Below, piece by piece: positions 10,274 to 21,484 of a stretch of 64,000 nucleotides of DNA (position 1 is its first letter; each line of letters opens with the position of its first letter). The translations under genes and the position numbers were made by a program. The DNA is from Larix kaempferi (lineage: Eukaryota > Streptophyta > Pinopsida > Pinales > Pinaceae). Below the pieces are notes generated by a model. It was not told the origin of the DNA. It made no database searches and saw only the letters and a list, made by a program, of their open reading frames with translations. The DNA lies in contig BSBM01000809.1 of the NCBI GenBank assembly GCA_027924585.1, forward strand, positions 3,923,001 to 3,987,000. The letters are read 5' to 3'.

Positions 10274-11560
10274 GTTGCAGATGATTACTATAAGGATATC
10301 ATTGATTTTATGACAACAAGTCTGACACCACAAGAATTTTCTGTTCAGCAGAAGAAGCGGCTAGTAGTCCATGCGACGGATTTCACTATCATTGCAGGTC
10401 ATTTATACAAACTCGGACCAGATGAAGTCCTGCGCAGATGTGTACTCGACCACGAGAAACCATATATACTAGCAGACACGCATTTAGGGATTGCAGGAGG
10501 TCATTACGCAAGAAAGGCTACTGCACAGCAGATATTGCACGTAGGGCTGTGGTGGCCTACCATCCACAAAGACTCTAAGGAATATTGCAGGAATTGCGAT
10601 GTCTGTCAGAGGATAGGGAAGCCGTCGCAGAGAGATGAAATGCGATTAAACTTGCAGTTGACTTTACAAGCCTTTGAGAAGTGGGACATTGATTTTGTGG
10701 GACCTATAAACCCACCAGGGAAGAGAAGTGGTGCGAGGTATATCATTACTGCAATGGACTACCTCACCAGATGGGAAGAAGCTAAACCAGTGAAGCACTG
10801 TAGCGCAGGTACTGCCGCACAGTTCATTTTTGAGGAAATTTTGTCAAGATTTGACTGTCCAAAAATTTTGATTAGTGATCAGGGCACTCACTTTCTGAAC
10901 AAGACCATCGAAGCCCTCACAGAGGAGTTCCACATTCGACATCACCGCAGTACGCCATATCATCCGTAGGAAAATGGAACTGTTGAAGCTTTCAACAAGA
11001 TAGTGGAAAACGCACTCACGAAGGTGTGCAATGTAAACAGGGATGATTGGGACCTGCGCATCACTTCTGTGCTTTGGGCATACAGGACAACTTGTAAGAA
11101 ATTGACGGGACAGACACCTTTTCAGTTGGCTTATGGGAAGGAGGCCATAATGTCAATGGAGTACATTATCCCCAGTCTGAGGATTGCTGTGTTCACCAGA
11201 ATGGCAGATCGCGAATCATTAGATTAAAGACTATTACATTTAGTCGGCTTGGAAGAGGATCGTTTCATTGCAGGCTTTCAACAACAAGTTCAGAAGGATC
11301 ATTAAAAGGAATGGCATGATCACCATATCAGGAACAAATGCTTTCAGGTAGGTGACTTAGTCCTCCTGTATGATAGCAAGTTCATGAAATTTCCTGGCAA
11401 GTTTAAAATACATTAGCTTAGTCCATATATTGTTATTCATGTCACTAATAGTGGTGCAGTTCAGTTAGCCACTTTAGCTGGTGATACCCTACCCACTATG
11501 ATAAATGGAAGCAGAATTAAGTTGTACCGCGACAATCCTGCTTCACAGCATGCGAAAAAA
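10274..11560 (+). pseudogene. pol: W integrase
   Basis: A zinc-binding HHCC region lies at about 10,470-10,620 (THLGIAGGHY, then YCRNCDVCQRIGKP). The catalytic core has Asp in WDIDFVGP, Asp in ISDQGTHF and Glu in [10 protein letters not shown], the latter just after a TAG at 10,967. The C-terminal part runs through [21 protein letters not shown] to a basic tail with FQVGDLVLLYDSK and IKLYRDNPA at about 11,550. There is no chromodomain, which fits Athila/Tat rather than chromoviruses. Further stops are TAA at 11,226, TAA near 11,300 and TAG at 11,414. Confidence 0.88.
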
Positions 11561-12193
11561 TAAACATGGGAAGAAATTTCTAAGTGTCAAGTATAGTTGA
11601 AATTGGGCACTAGAAATGTATAGAGTCTGTACATGTATCATAAAGGAAGAATGTATGAGTTGCGCAGGATCCGAAAAGCAGACTAGTGGAAAAATGGTCG
11701 CGGCAGTTCAAAGATCAGTACCGCGAAGGAACTGAGCAGGAGTCAGAAGGCCTGCCACGCAGTTCGGTGCAGCATTCAGAGAAAAATAGTCGTTGCATGC
11801 CTTTTTGAGAAAATAGTCGTTAAAATGACCGTTGCAGCAACCACTTCAGCATTTAAAGGGAAGATAGACGTTCTAGACAGATTGACGGATGAAAAGATTG
11901 AAAGATCTGAGGGATTTGGTCGCCAGAGGTCACATTTAATGCCTATCTAGCTATTGAAGGGCGTGGGAGGGGGTCTACTACGCCTATCAATAACACCGTC
12001 TGGAGACTCGTGGGCATTACTGAGCACTTAGATTTTTTTTTTTGATTAACCTCCCCGAGCTAGTAGCCATCTGTATTCTCTCTGCCATAGCCGCTATCTC
12101 ATTAAGTGAATGTCCGAACCCCTCTACACAGAGAAAGAGCTTACTATTGAAGAAACATTGAGAATCTTTCAGCATAGAGGGATTCAGTAGTTA
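11561..12193 (+). other. W spacer between integrase and 3' ORF
   Basis: About 630 bp without a supported coding frame. It contains a run of T at 12,031-12,042 and GC-rich short motifs such as CGCGGCAG. In Athila-type elements this position holds the spacer before the 3' (env-position) ORF. Confidence 0.5.
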
Positions 12194-14949
12194 ATGAAAA
12201 CTCTAGTTAAGAAGGTTGTCGTAGAACAAGGTCAAGGATTCTGCAAATCACCAAGGATTAATCCGACAATGCAGGATAAGGGAAAGGACACAGTGAGTGC
12301 ACCTCAAACAAAGCATCCCATGCCAAGTTTGGCGGGAACAAGGCAACCCATATTCACCAAGGAAATTTCACTCAAGATGACACCAGATTATATCTCGTCA
12401 CGGGCACTGGATGCCCCTATGTATAAGCTCATAAAGAATGCCAAGTATGATATCCCTCTGTCACCAGTGTCTAAGCACGTAAAAATTACGACAAACCTAT
12501 TGGGAAAGATCCCACACTACAAATGGGAGGATTATGACCTCTTGGGAGTGAAGAAGGATGAGCCACATGATCCCAAGTACCCAGATTTTCAACCATATCA
12601 ATATATGTGCTGGAAAAAGGATGCAAAAGGAGAGCTGAATCTAGTGGCTAAAAGCTGGTTAATACCGGTGGCACATTTAGGACTATTAAACCTGCTGTGA
12701 CTACCCCATTTTGAAAGGTCAACTGAACTAAACATCATGGTTCACACCTTGATGGCGCGAATCCACCAAGGTTATTTATGGATGGAAAGGCCCATAGACA
12801 TCAGTATCAACCTAATCCATGTCATTACAGGATTGAGTAAGTGCAGCGAGGACCCAAAGCAGTTCTTCCAAGGGAAGAGCAAAGAAAAAGAGGCCATGGA
12901 AAAGATGAAGAAGAGCCACGTGCTGGTGAAGGGAAAATGGGGTTTTCCTACCGACGATATTAACGATCGAGCAACAAAGTTCATTACACAGATGCTCGCA
13001 ACAAAGGTATTGAGAACAACAAGACCCGCCGAGGTGCCTACGGGCGCAGTGCTGCTTGGCGCCACAGCAGCAGAAGGCACAAAGTTTAACTAGTACTAAT
13101 ACCTACTGAATGAGTTCATGGAGAAACTCAACGATATTCAACAGAATGGGGGAAACTTCCATTTTACATGGCTGATTGTCCTCATCACATTCATCGGATG
13201 GAAGGAGTTGAAGGACTTTGTTGGAGTCAGTTTTGATAGATCCGAACCCAGAGGAATCAGGTTCATGAACCTATGGGAAAATATAAATCCGCAATGCCAG
13301 CACGCTACCCAAGAAGTATTCTATCAATATTACACGCAGTTGCGTGAGGTGATCACGCGCACACCAAGAATAACGAAGCAGGTAACAAGAAAATACATAG
13401 GCATTGTCAATTTTACTGCTGACATGCTTTGTGTGTTTATCTCTCCAAAGGCAAAGATGAAGAAGCCGCAGTGGTTCCCTGGGCGCTACCACATGACAGA
13501 AGAAGATATAGAGCTCATTATGAAAGAATGGCTCACCGACTACTGCATCAAAGTTCTGGACGTCCCAACAGACTCAGAAGAGGATGAGCTGATTCCTCCA
13601 CCATGTCCGATTACTAAAGAGAAAGAGACAGAGAAGGGTAAGAGAAAAGAGCCGGAAAGCCCATCGTAGCTGAAAGAAAGGAAGAAGCAGAAGGAAAGAA
13701 AAGGTCAATATGACCCAACCCTCAACGATGATGACTTCGATATGATAGTTGATAAAGTTACTGAGACCCTCGAAGAATTTATGTCAGATAAGGAGAAAAA
13801 AGATAAGGCTATCTAGGATGACCTTGAAAGGAACTGGGTCAGAATGCAAGGGCTCATGAAGAAAATGGAAGATGTCCACAGGAGCCTGCCCTTGCCGCGT
13901 GACACGGGGGCCATAGGAGCTTCGCAGAAGACACCATCCCTAGTTGTTGTCACGCTACCGCCCAAAATGAGACTTGTCTGTCTTGACCCAATCACAGTCA
14001 CATTGCCTATGTCAGAGGACATGGTTCTCAACACAACCAACGTCGACGTGGTTGAGCTCGACTTAGCAAAGATTCCGCTACCTGGTCTGTATTGGCACAT
14101 GCAGGTTGGTGAGGAGATGCGTGATAGAGCCGCGCTGTCCATGAGAGCATAATATCAGTTGCAAGCCATGAATAGGCAGCTTGAGGAGTCAAGCACGCGC
14201 ACCTTGCTGATGATGGGAGATGAACAGTAGCACCGACCGAAGCTGGAGGCTACAATAAGTTCTGTTGCGGAAGATATCGAAGGAGTGTAGATCCAAGATA
14301 ATCCTGAGGATACAGTCCACAGAATAGCATATAGGGTGCAGACCCTAAAGTAAAAAATGGAGGACAAGGTAGTCCTATATGAGGCAGATATCAACTGCTC
14401 AGGGAAAAATAGAAATCGCAGAATCAATTAATTGAGAAGCAGCAGAGAGAAGTTGAATTAAGGACTATAGTAGAGAGCATCGCAGCAGAGCTTGTGAAGT
14501 GCTAGTAATTACTTGATCAGTCCTTGAAGGTGTTCACGGACCTTGAGGAAAATCCATGGCTGCAGTAGACAAAGACCCCGGTGATGGAGAAACAGACTGC
14601 ATTGGGAGCCATGCAAGTAGAGGTGAAGACTCTGCCACCATGAGATAGATTGCAGAAGTTTAGAGAAATATCTACCCTAAAGAAGGAAGTACAGATCTTA
14701 CGAGAAAAGGAGACTATGCTGGACAATCAGTCGCAGCCACTCCTCGAAGAAGCCTCTGAGGTGTCACAACGCATAGAAAATAAATTGAAAGATCTGCGAG
14801 CCAACCATGAAACGGTGGAAGCCCAAATTGGCAAGGAGACAACACCTCAAGACCTTGAGACCGTTAAACAATTGGAGCAGGAGGTCAAAGAAACAATGAA
14901 GGAGCTGATGGATGCTTATAATGAGTTCGCAACCAAACAAAACACTTAG
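12194..14949 (+). pseudogene. W 3' ORF of unknown function (env position)
   Basis: A decayed frame of about 900 codons lies between integrase and the 3' LTR. It is mostly one frame from ATG 12,194 to about 14,150, interrupted by TGA (12,698) and TAG (13,091, 13,667, 13,814), then shifts frame. The middle has a hydrophobic patch, HFTWLIVLITFIGW (about 13,160-13,205), and a following acidic-basic linker. The last part (14,650-14,946) is strongly coiled-coil in character, with heptads such as LKKEVQILREKETML. Athila elements carry an env-like ORF here, but I see no signal peptide and only one possible membrane segment, so envelope function is not supported. Confidence 0.6.
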
Positions 14950-15010
14950 ATTGGTGAGCAGACTTCGGTACTAGACGTTGAAAGTGGCTCGGGGACGAGC
15001 CACAGGTAAG

Positions 15011-15021
15011 TGTTAGGGGCA
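15011..15021 (+). other. W polypurine tract
   Basis: TGTTAGGGGCA lies immediately before the 3' LTR start and after GCTCGGGGACGAGCC, a motif commonly seen just upstream of the tract in Tat/Athila elements. It is only moderately purine-rich. Confidence 0.5.
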
Positions 15022-16758
15022 TGTTAAGGCTAGCCCAATAGGGCCATTTTTGGTGACACTTTTGATATTGAATGGACCTGAGCTATGCACAGTTCAGAAT
15101 ATCAAATTTTGCCTAAGTATCGGGAGTGCTGCGAAGCTGTACGTAGTGCTAAGTTTTGAAGGATGCCGCGAAGATCAATGCTATGCAGTTTCAGTGCTGC
15201 GAAGGTAGTAGGCCGCGTGGAGCCAGTAAAGTTATGTACTGGACGGAGGATGGCCAGATATAGCGGATAGACCAGCGGTGGTCTACTTTTCGTAAGACTG
15301 CTGAAAAGATGCCTAGTTGCGGGCATAAGCAGATCGGGAAGGCGGCCAACTGTACGAGTCCGTTAAGCAGAGGACGGGTCGGGAAAGTGACAGTTTGATG
15401 TGCAGTAGGGTATGTAACCGTTAAGAGGAAAACAACGGATGAAAAGCAACTAGGAGTTGAGCCAGTTGTATGTGGCTGTTAAGGGATGGACAGCCTGCAG
15501 AGAAAGCGACTGGGAGCTGAGCCAGTCGCACGAGTCAGTTAGTGGAAGGGCGGCTTGAAGTGGATGACTTGTTGGTGTGCACGCAACAGGAAGGCTGAAA
15601 GCAATGTATCTCAGGCATGGAGGACTGTCATGACAGTAGAGTCGCTATCAGAATCCGGCATGACGGTTCATAGGGACCATAGTGGTTTGGAAACCCTAAG
15701 GGTTTCGGTCTTCAATGTTGTAAAGACACGACCTTCGGGCGTGATCTATATTAAGAAGACAATTTTGTATAGGAAGGGTTGGTGAAGGGTTGATGATTGC
15801 TATGGTGATCATATTGTATTGTAATATATTTTGAATCAAGAATAGATTGTAAAGGCTCTGCAGCTGAGTGCGCAAAGACCTATCTGATCAAGAAGAGAGC
15901 CGTAGCTGAGTGCACGGCTAAGAACTATGAACCCTTCCTTAAAATAAATATCAAACACAGTTCTTGTGAACGTAGCTTTCCATCCGGGGGAGTGAACCAC
16001 GTTAAATAGTGTGTTCAATGACTGAATGTTTATGTGTGTGTTTATATTTATTTGTTCCTGTAGTTGGATGTCTGATTGTTAGCTTGCAGTCTGTTATGAG
16101 AAGGCTTTTATATGCATTCGCCATCAAGAGGGTATGGAATGATATGTTAAGTCTGCATGAATAGATGTATGGTTAATATTTGTTTTGCTTCTAAGGATAG
16201 AGAATCTATCATCTGCTTGAGCATGGAGAAAGTTGTTTACGTGTTTGAATGGATGCAATTGATGAATGTATAACAATTATTTTACACCTAATGGTTATGC
16301 TTAAAATAGTAACATTATAAGTGTGTGTTATGAGCATTAAGTAGTAAGATAGTCATGTGAATGACTAAGTGGATAAGTGGTATTCATCTCACTGCCTTAA
16401 GCATTTTGCACTTAGTCTAAGTATAGGAAGTCAAGTGGCCATGTTCGTAGTATAATATTAAACCCCACAGTAAGGAAGAAGGTAGTGGTGCGGGCCGTGG
16501 TGTTGGCCATCGCCACGTAGTCCGACCCTTGCAACACACAGCCAGTGCGTTGCCGCAAACTTCATCATAGCCATCAACTCATCACTCACCGTGGACATCT
16601 GAGTCCGCAGTGCCCCATTAGAAACACCTCGGGTGAGACCTCAGCGTGCTTGCGGGCTGTTGCCGAAAGGGCCGGTGCGAAGGGGTTTTGTTGGTTTAAG
16701 GTAATCGTGCAGAACTTGGGTCTTCATAAAACCTCTGGTCAGCATTGTATAGCCAACA
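15022..16758 (+). repeat. W 3' LTR (1,737 bp)
   Basis: Starts TGTTAAGGC, aligned base for base with TGTTGGGCC at 921, and ends GCCAACA, followed by the ATTAT target duplication. It carries the full-length form of the LTR, including the 856 bp lost from the 5' copy. Confidence 0.9.
15316..15560 (+). repeat. Degenerate ~61-bp tandem repeats in W 3' LTR
   Basis: Units such as AAAGCAACTAGGAGTTGAGC (15,438) and AAAGCGACTGGGAGCTGAGC (15,498) recur at about 61 bp, each followed by CAGTY...GT.GTTA and a GG(A)C.GCC segment. An earlier, more diverged unit lies near 15,320-15,380. They sit wholly in the part missing from the 5' LTR. Confidence 0.5.
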
Positions 16759-16763
16759 ATTAT

Positions 16764-16970
16764 TAGATGGAAAATTTTATTGGTTAAGAATATATGTTAC
16801 AATGTAGAGGAATGTACTACACGAGGATTAAACATGCATGATTCAAGGATTTCCATTTAGTCTTTTTTTTTTTAACACTTCTAGGGATTGTCTCAATATC
16901 GATGAAAGTTTGTGTAGGCCATAGAAGATGTTTCCACGAAAGTTCATCGCAATAATAGCATACCTCTTCT
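16764..16970. other. Short unannotated stretch after W
   Basis: No coding frame or known repeat. It includes an 11-12 bp T run near 16,863 and leads into the foldback repeat. It is the right flank of the W insertion and would have joined the sequence left of 916. Confidence 0.4.
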
Positions 16971-16975
16971 AGTAG

Positions 16976-17182
16976 TTTCCACGCAGATGCTAAACCTGCC
17001 ACAAAAGTTAGTGAAGGTATTCGTGGATATTGTGATGCAGGTTCGTGGAGCTATAAAAAATGTTTCCACGCAGATGCTAAACCCACGACGAATGTTCGTT
17101 TCTATTCACAACAAACCTCTTCTATAAGTTCGTCTCTATAGACACGAACGTTCATGGTAGGTTTAACATCTGCGTGGAAACA
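16976..17182. repeat. Foldback cluster: two direct and one inverted copy
   Basis: TTTCCACGCAGATGCTAAAC occurs at 16,976 and 17,063. Its inverse GTTTAACATCTGCGTGGAAA is at 17,161-17,180. The arms 17,061-17,099 and 17,143-17,182 extend further through a CGAATGTTCG/CGAACGTTC pair, leaving a loop of about 43 bp. No transposase or clean target duplication is visible, so it may be a MITE-like or satellite remnant. Confidence 0.6.
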
Positions 17183-17219
17183 TATAGAAGATGGTTGTCG
17201 ATATAGTGACAAATATTCA

Positions 17220-17768
17220 TAGCAGGTTTCAAATTTCGTAAATCTGAGAAGAAGAGGAGGACTAAGAAAGAGTCTCCTGAGAGGACCGGAACGAAGGAAT
17301 GCGAAATAGGACCACAAGGGAGGAAGTTACCTTATTGCGAAGGAGGTGTTGACCAGGATACCCCAGAAACAAGAGGAGGACAGATCGTAAGTTACAACAT
17401 ACCTTCAACCCCGCTCACTACTCCAAATTTTATAAGAAGAAATACAAACTACTCAGAGAGTTTCCCTACGTGCAACGGTAAGAGTAGCACTCGAGAAAAC
17501 AATAATAGTAGCAACATTAGGATGGTAGATGAGGCGAAGATGCCTACCTTTCAGGGGAACAGGACCGAGGATCCCAAACAGTATTGGTTCATATGTGGAG
17601 TAGTCTAGACTATGAAGCAGGTCCAAGACGAGGCCATAAAGATGGGACAGATAGGGACGACCCTTAGAGGTTGGCCATTAGACTGGTTCATGAAGTTTAC
17701 AAGGTTTCCAATAGGAACACCATCCAAGATGTTGGTGCAGGTCAGAATGGTGATGATTAATGAATTTA
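17220..17768 (+). pseudogene. gag: Gag fragment of a W-related element
   Basis: An open frame in phase with ATG 17,522 runs from a basic segment (KSEKKRRTKKES) through an Asn/Ser-rich linker to a capsid-like stretch: KMPTFQGNRTEDPKQYWFIC, one TAG, then WPLDWFMKFTRFPIGTPSKM. It parallels W gag (FPIFKGTGLEDLDKHWFLC, then ALHWFRKYS), so it belongs to a related gypsy family. It is cut at 17,768 by the LTR of CHR2, and no other part of its element is recognisable nearby. Confidence 0.65.
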
Positions 17769-18142
17769 TGTGATGAACCTGCAAAAATTAATTAATAAGA
17801 ATATGCGAAATAGCAGAAATGACATAACTCAAAATCACTTTTATTGATCGCAGGCCACTTCGAGGGGGAAACCTCCTTTGAGCAAGCTCAATACAAATAA
17901 CTTCACTATGCCTTCATATGCCTCAACACACACTTATATAGTAAGTCTAAGTGCCAATACTATGGGTCAAAACCATGGGCCAATACAAACTATGGATCAA
18001 AAATACTATGGGCGACTTACAAAGCATATGCACCAAACAACAATAACACAAACTATGGATCAACAAATACTACAGGACGACTTATAAAGCATATGCGTCC
18101 AACAACAATATACTAACAAAGTAAAGACATGGGTTCCTAACA
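17769..18142 (-). repeat. CHR2 3' LTR (374 bp)
   Basis: On the + strand it reads TGTGATGAACCTGC to GTTCCTAACA. It is homologous to the LTRs at 19,503-19,907, 43,860-44,243 and 62,939-63,314. It contains tandem-like runs of ACTATGGATCAA and CCAATACTATGG. Confidence 0.88.
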
Positions 18143-18172
18143 TCCCCTCCCCCTTAGAAAAAATATTTTTCC

Positions 18173-19270
18173 TCAAAGCTTGAGATGTGGAAATTGTTGT
18201 TGAATCTGAAGGAGTGGTTCCCATGTAGCATCCTCTGGTTGCATGCTATGCCACTGAATTAAGACCTCCGTGATAGAGCAAGAGCGAAGCTGATGAGTGC
18301 GCTTATTGAGGATGGCCTTTGACTCCAAAAGGATGGATCCTTCATTATCGAGTTTAGGTAAAATAGTTTGTCCTCTGATGTTGGTGCCAATAACTTTCTT
18401 CAAACAAGAGACATGAAATACTGGATGAATGCGGGAAGGGGGAAGTTCCAATTTATAAGCAACGGACCCAATATTTTGAAGAATCTGATATGGCCCATAG
18501 AAATTTGGAGTGAGCTTATGATGCCCTTTGATTCTCAGGGAGGATTGCTTGTACGGATGGATACGAAGAAAAACCATATCACCTGCATGAAAAGTGCGCT
18601 CAGAATGATGTTGATCGGCTTATTGCTTCATGTGATTTCTTGCCATGTGAAGATTGTGCCACAAAATGCGAAGAATCTGATCGCGGTTGCGAAGGACGGT
18701 GTCAACTGCTTGAACTGGTGAATTGTTGGGGGTGTATGGAAGAAGAAATGGTGGTGCCTGACCATAGACTGCTTCATATGCGGTCATTTTAGAGGTAGTG
18801 TGGTAAGAGGTATTGTACCACCATTCAGCGAGAGGGAGCCACTTTTCCCACTGATGTTGTTGTTCAGAGGTGAAGCAACGAAGATAAGTTTCCAAGCATT
18901 TGTTGATAATTTCAATTTGACCATTTGTTTGTGGGTGATACCCTGAACTCATCTTCAGTTTGGTGCTAGTGTGGTAAAATAGTTCTATCCAGAAATGACT
19001 GGTGAATGTCACATCATGATCCGAGACAATGGAAGAAGGGATACCATGAAGATGAAAGATCTGGTCCAGGAAAATTTGAGCGACTGAGGAGGCTATATAG
19101 GGATCGCTGAGAGCACAAAAATTACTATATTTGGAGAGGCAATCAACCACAACCAAAATCATTGTCTTCCCTCCAGACTTAGGGATCCCTTCAATGAAAT
19201 CCATAGAAATATCTGTCCAAATCCATGTAGGTATGGGCAAGGGTTTGAGCAATTCCAAAAGGAGTGTCAT
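18173..19270 (-). pseudogene. pol: CHR2 integrase with C-terminal chromodomain
   Basis: Two minus-strand frames. 18,620-19,270 carries the integrase core: TDISMDFIEGIPKSGGKTMI with the first Asp, SSIVSDHDVTFTSHF with the second, NGQIEIINKCLETYLRC with the Glu, then EWWYNTSYH..TAYEAVYG. 18,173-18,577 carries the C-terminus: RIHPYKQSSLR, LTPNFYGPYQILQNIG.VAYKLELPP and HPVFHVSCLKK, then a chromodomain-like end (ILNKRTHQLRSCSITEVLIQ, then PEDATWEPL). Chromodomains target such elements to heterochromatin. The two frames differ, so there is at least one frameshift. The catalytic triad appears intact. Confidence 0.88.
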
Positions 19271-19497
19271 GGTCAGATGGTTGTGCAGGCTAGTTCAAAA
19301 ATGCATGTGTATTCTAGTGGTTTAGTATTTTGCACAAGACTTATGTTGTGCTGCATATATGGAACGATTTTGAGACCGGGCATGGAAAGGGAGAGCATGA
19401 TGGGGATGGATCATGTCTCAAAACTGCCCTACGAAAGGAGGAGATGAGGTGCATGAAAAAACCTCATATTCGGGATGCATAATCCATAGTTCAAAGG
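19271..19497. other. Unclassified flank of CHR1
   Basis: Neither strand matches the expected integrase zinc finger of CHR2, so homology ends abruptly at about 19,268. It joins 63,320 onward once CHR1 and one TGCTC copy are discounted. Confidence 0.4.
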
Positions 19498-19502
19498 TGC
19501 TC

Positions 19503-19907
19503 TATGAGGAACCTGCAATAATTAATTTATGAAATGTACGATATATTAGAACACAAAATATTTTTATTGATTGCAGGCCACTTCGAGGGGGAAACCTCCT
19601 TTGAGTAATATCAATACAAATAAATTCTCGGTGCCTTCATTGGCCTCAACACATACTTATATACTAAGTCTATGCACCAATACTATGGATCAATACCATG
19701 GAACACATAATATTGTGGGATGACTTACAAAGCATTTGAGTCCAATACTATGGATCAATATCATGGAACCAAAAATACTATGGGCTAATACAAAATAAGG
19801 ATCAATACCATGGAACATATAATATTGTGAGATGAATTACAAAGCATATGCATACAACAACAATATACTAACAAAGTAAAGAGAAGGGTTGAAACAGGTT
19901 CCTAGCA
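19503..19907 (-). repeat. CHR1 3' LTR (405 bp)
   Basis: + strand TATGAGGAACC to CCTAGCA; both terminal dinucleotides show one substitution relative to the family ends (TGTGAGG, CTAACA). The complement of a polypurine tract (TCCCCTCCCCTTA) follows at 19,908-19,920. Confidence 0.88.
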
Positions 19908-19924
19908 TCCCCTCCCCTTACAAA

Positions 19925-20565
19925 AAGCTTTGTTGTGAAAGATTTAGATGTGTAAATTTAGGATCAATCAGAAGGAGTGGTTCCCATGTACCATCCTCTG
20001 GTTGCATTCTGTGCCATTGAATTAATACCCCTGTGATAAATCAAGAGTGAAGCTGGAGAGTGCCTCAATTGAGGATGGCCTCCAACTCCAAAAGGATGGA
20101 TCCTTCATTATCCAGTTCTGGTAAAATAGTTTTTCCTTTGATGTTGGAGCCAAGAACTTTCATCATACAAGAGACATGAAATACTAGATGAATGCAGGAA
20201 GGAGGAAGTTCCAATTTATAAGCAACGAACCCAATATTCTGAAGAACCTTATAAGGCCCATAGAAATTGTGTTGGAGAAAACACACTATCCAGTTCTGGT
20301 AAAATAGTTTTTCCTTTGATGTTGGAGCCAAGAACTTTCATCATACAAGAGACATGAAATACTAGATGAATGCAGGAAGGAGGAAGTTCCAATTTATAAG
20401 GCCCATTATCCAGTTCTGGTAAAATAGTTTTTCCTTTGATGTTGGAGCCAAGAACTTTCATCATACAAGAGACATGAAATACTAGATGAATGCAGGAAGG
20501 AGGAAGTTCCAATTTATAATCAACGAACCCAATATTCTGAAGAACCTTATAAGGCCCATAGAAAT
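19925..20565 (-). pseudogene. pol: CHR1 integrase C-terminus, with local tandem duplications
   Basis: Minus-strand frames carry HNFYGPYKVLQNIGFVAYKL, ELPPSCIHLVFHVSCMMKVL and NEGSILLELEAILN, homologous to the CHR2 integrase C-terminus; the chromodomain remnant lies towards 19,960-20,090. A block spanning FYGPYKV to NIKGKTILPELD occurs three times in a row because of DNA duplication (20,111-20,565). The upstream remainder of this protein is at 59,898-60,200, beyond Y. Confidence 0.8.
20111..20565. repeat. Triplicated block next to the Y insertion
   Basis: TCCAGTTCTGGTAAAATAG starts three units, at 20,111, 20,289 and 20,409. Unit one ends with TGTGTTGGAGAAAACACACT, the first bases of the Y LTR, and then jumps back to TCCAGTTC. 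Unit two lacks two short internal segments, one bounded by the repeat TTATAAG. Unit three runs into the real Y LTR at 20,566. Confidence 0.88.
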
Positions 20566-21484
20566 TGTGTTGGAGAAAACACACTATGGCTTGGGGTAGA
20601 CCACAACAGACAGCTGACTACCAGAAATTAACTCAATTCTCAGAACTATGCTATATAAATGACAATGCTAAGATAATAGAGAATGTAACCAACCTCGATC
20701 CAAACGTTTGATGTAGATCCCCACTGGAGCTTTGTACTTGAACCTGCAAATTAGTCTTGACAACCAATATAGAACAAGTACATGTGATATATAAACAACA
20801 TTAACATCATCAATAGCAATGGTCCATGATATTATAAGTAAATGCAACCCAATGTAATGTAAACAACATTCACAACATTAATAGATGAGAATATGAGTAT
20901 TTCTATTAATAAATAACAAGAAGTACAATATGATATGACCTCTTGCCGGCAACCAATCTGAACCACGATATGGATCAATCCACTTGTGCCTCCACCACTT
21001 CAATCCTCCATGGAATGGCAAACTCAAACTATGGTAGGAGTTTGGAAGGTGAACATAAAAGGTTCACAACTACAAGGATCAATGAGTGTAGACTCAAGAC
21101 AAGGAAAAAATCCACTAGAGTTCTCTTGCTCTTCTTTCTCCTCCCGTCCATAAGCCATATGTGCTCAATATATAGTCCTCCCAAAGGTAAGTGAAAGGAC
21201 ACATCGAGGTGTTACGACGGAAATGGAGGACCAAAGGTCACCCTATGACCGCTTTTTGGGAGTAAAAAGTAATTAACTAGTGATTTTTACCATTTTACAT
21301 GCTACCCGCGGGCTATAGTGATGCAACTCGCAGGTACACCCATTGTAATGATGCAGCTAGCGTACAGGCAAAAAAATGAGGGAATAGTGTGTCTGAAGGA
21401 TATAAAGTGGATCTAAGTAAGTGAAATGGATCCTATAGGCCAACGGGTGCTGACGCTCATAAGGTGGAAGATTACGTTGTAACA
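20566..21484 (-). repeat. Y 3' LTR (919 bp)
   Basis: + strand TGTGTTGGAGAAA to ATTACGTTGTAACA. It aligns along its length with 58,973-59,897. It contains ACCCGCGGGCTATAGTGATG followed by a second CGCRGGTAC motif in both copies. Confidence 0.9.

Larger units (their letters stand above)
921..16758 (+). mobile_element. Element W: Athila-like Ty3/gypsy LTR retrotransposon with nested Copia element
   Basis: A complete but inactive 15.8 kb element. The two LTRs start TGTT and end AGCCAACA, and the 5-bp target duplication ATTAT is exact (916-920 and 16,759-16,763). The primer binding site resembles the complement of the tRNA-Asp 3' end, as in Athila elements. Order on the + strand: 5' LTR, leader frame, gag (split by element V), protease, extra gag-like module, RT, RNase H, integrase, 3' ORF, polypurine tract, 3' LTR. 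All frames carry stops and several frameshifts. The integrase and RT resemble Athila/Tat types and there is no chromodomain. The Athila placement is by motif memory, not by a tree. Confidence 0.88.
17769..19270 (-). mobile_element. CHR2: 3' end of a chromovirus (truncated)
   Basis: Reads on the minus strand: integrase core, integrase C-terminus with chromodomain-like tail, a polypurine tract (complement of 18,143-18,155) and the 3' LTR (17,769-18,142). The 5' part is missing; homology to CHR1 and CHR3 stops at about 19,268, within the sequence just before integrase LLKPLPIP. Unlike CHR1 and CHR3 it keeps the whole integrase core, so it represents the more complete parental type. Confidence 0.85.

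Noticed and set aside
13160-13205. Envelope protein identity for the W 3' ORF
   Set aside because: One hydrophobic segment only, no signal peptide or cleavage site; position alone is not enough.
17769-19502. Taking the LTR at 17,769-18,142 as the partner of the LTR at 62,939-63,314
   Set aside because: The exact TGCTC duplication pairs 19,503-19,907 with 62,939-63,314; the left copy belongs to a separate truncated element.
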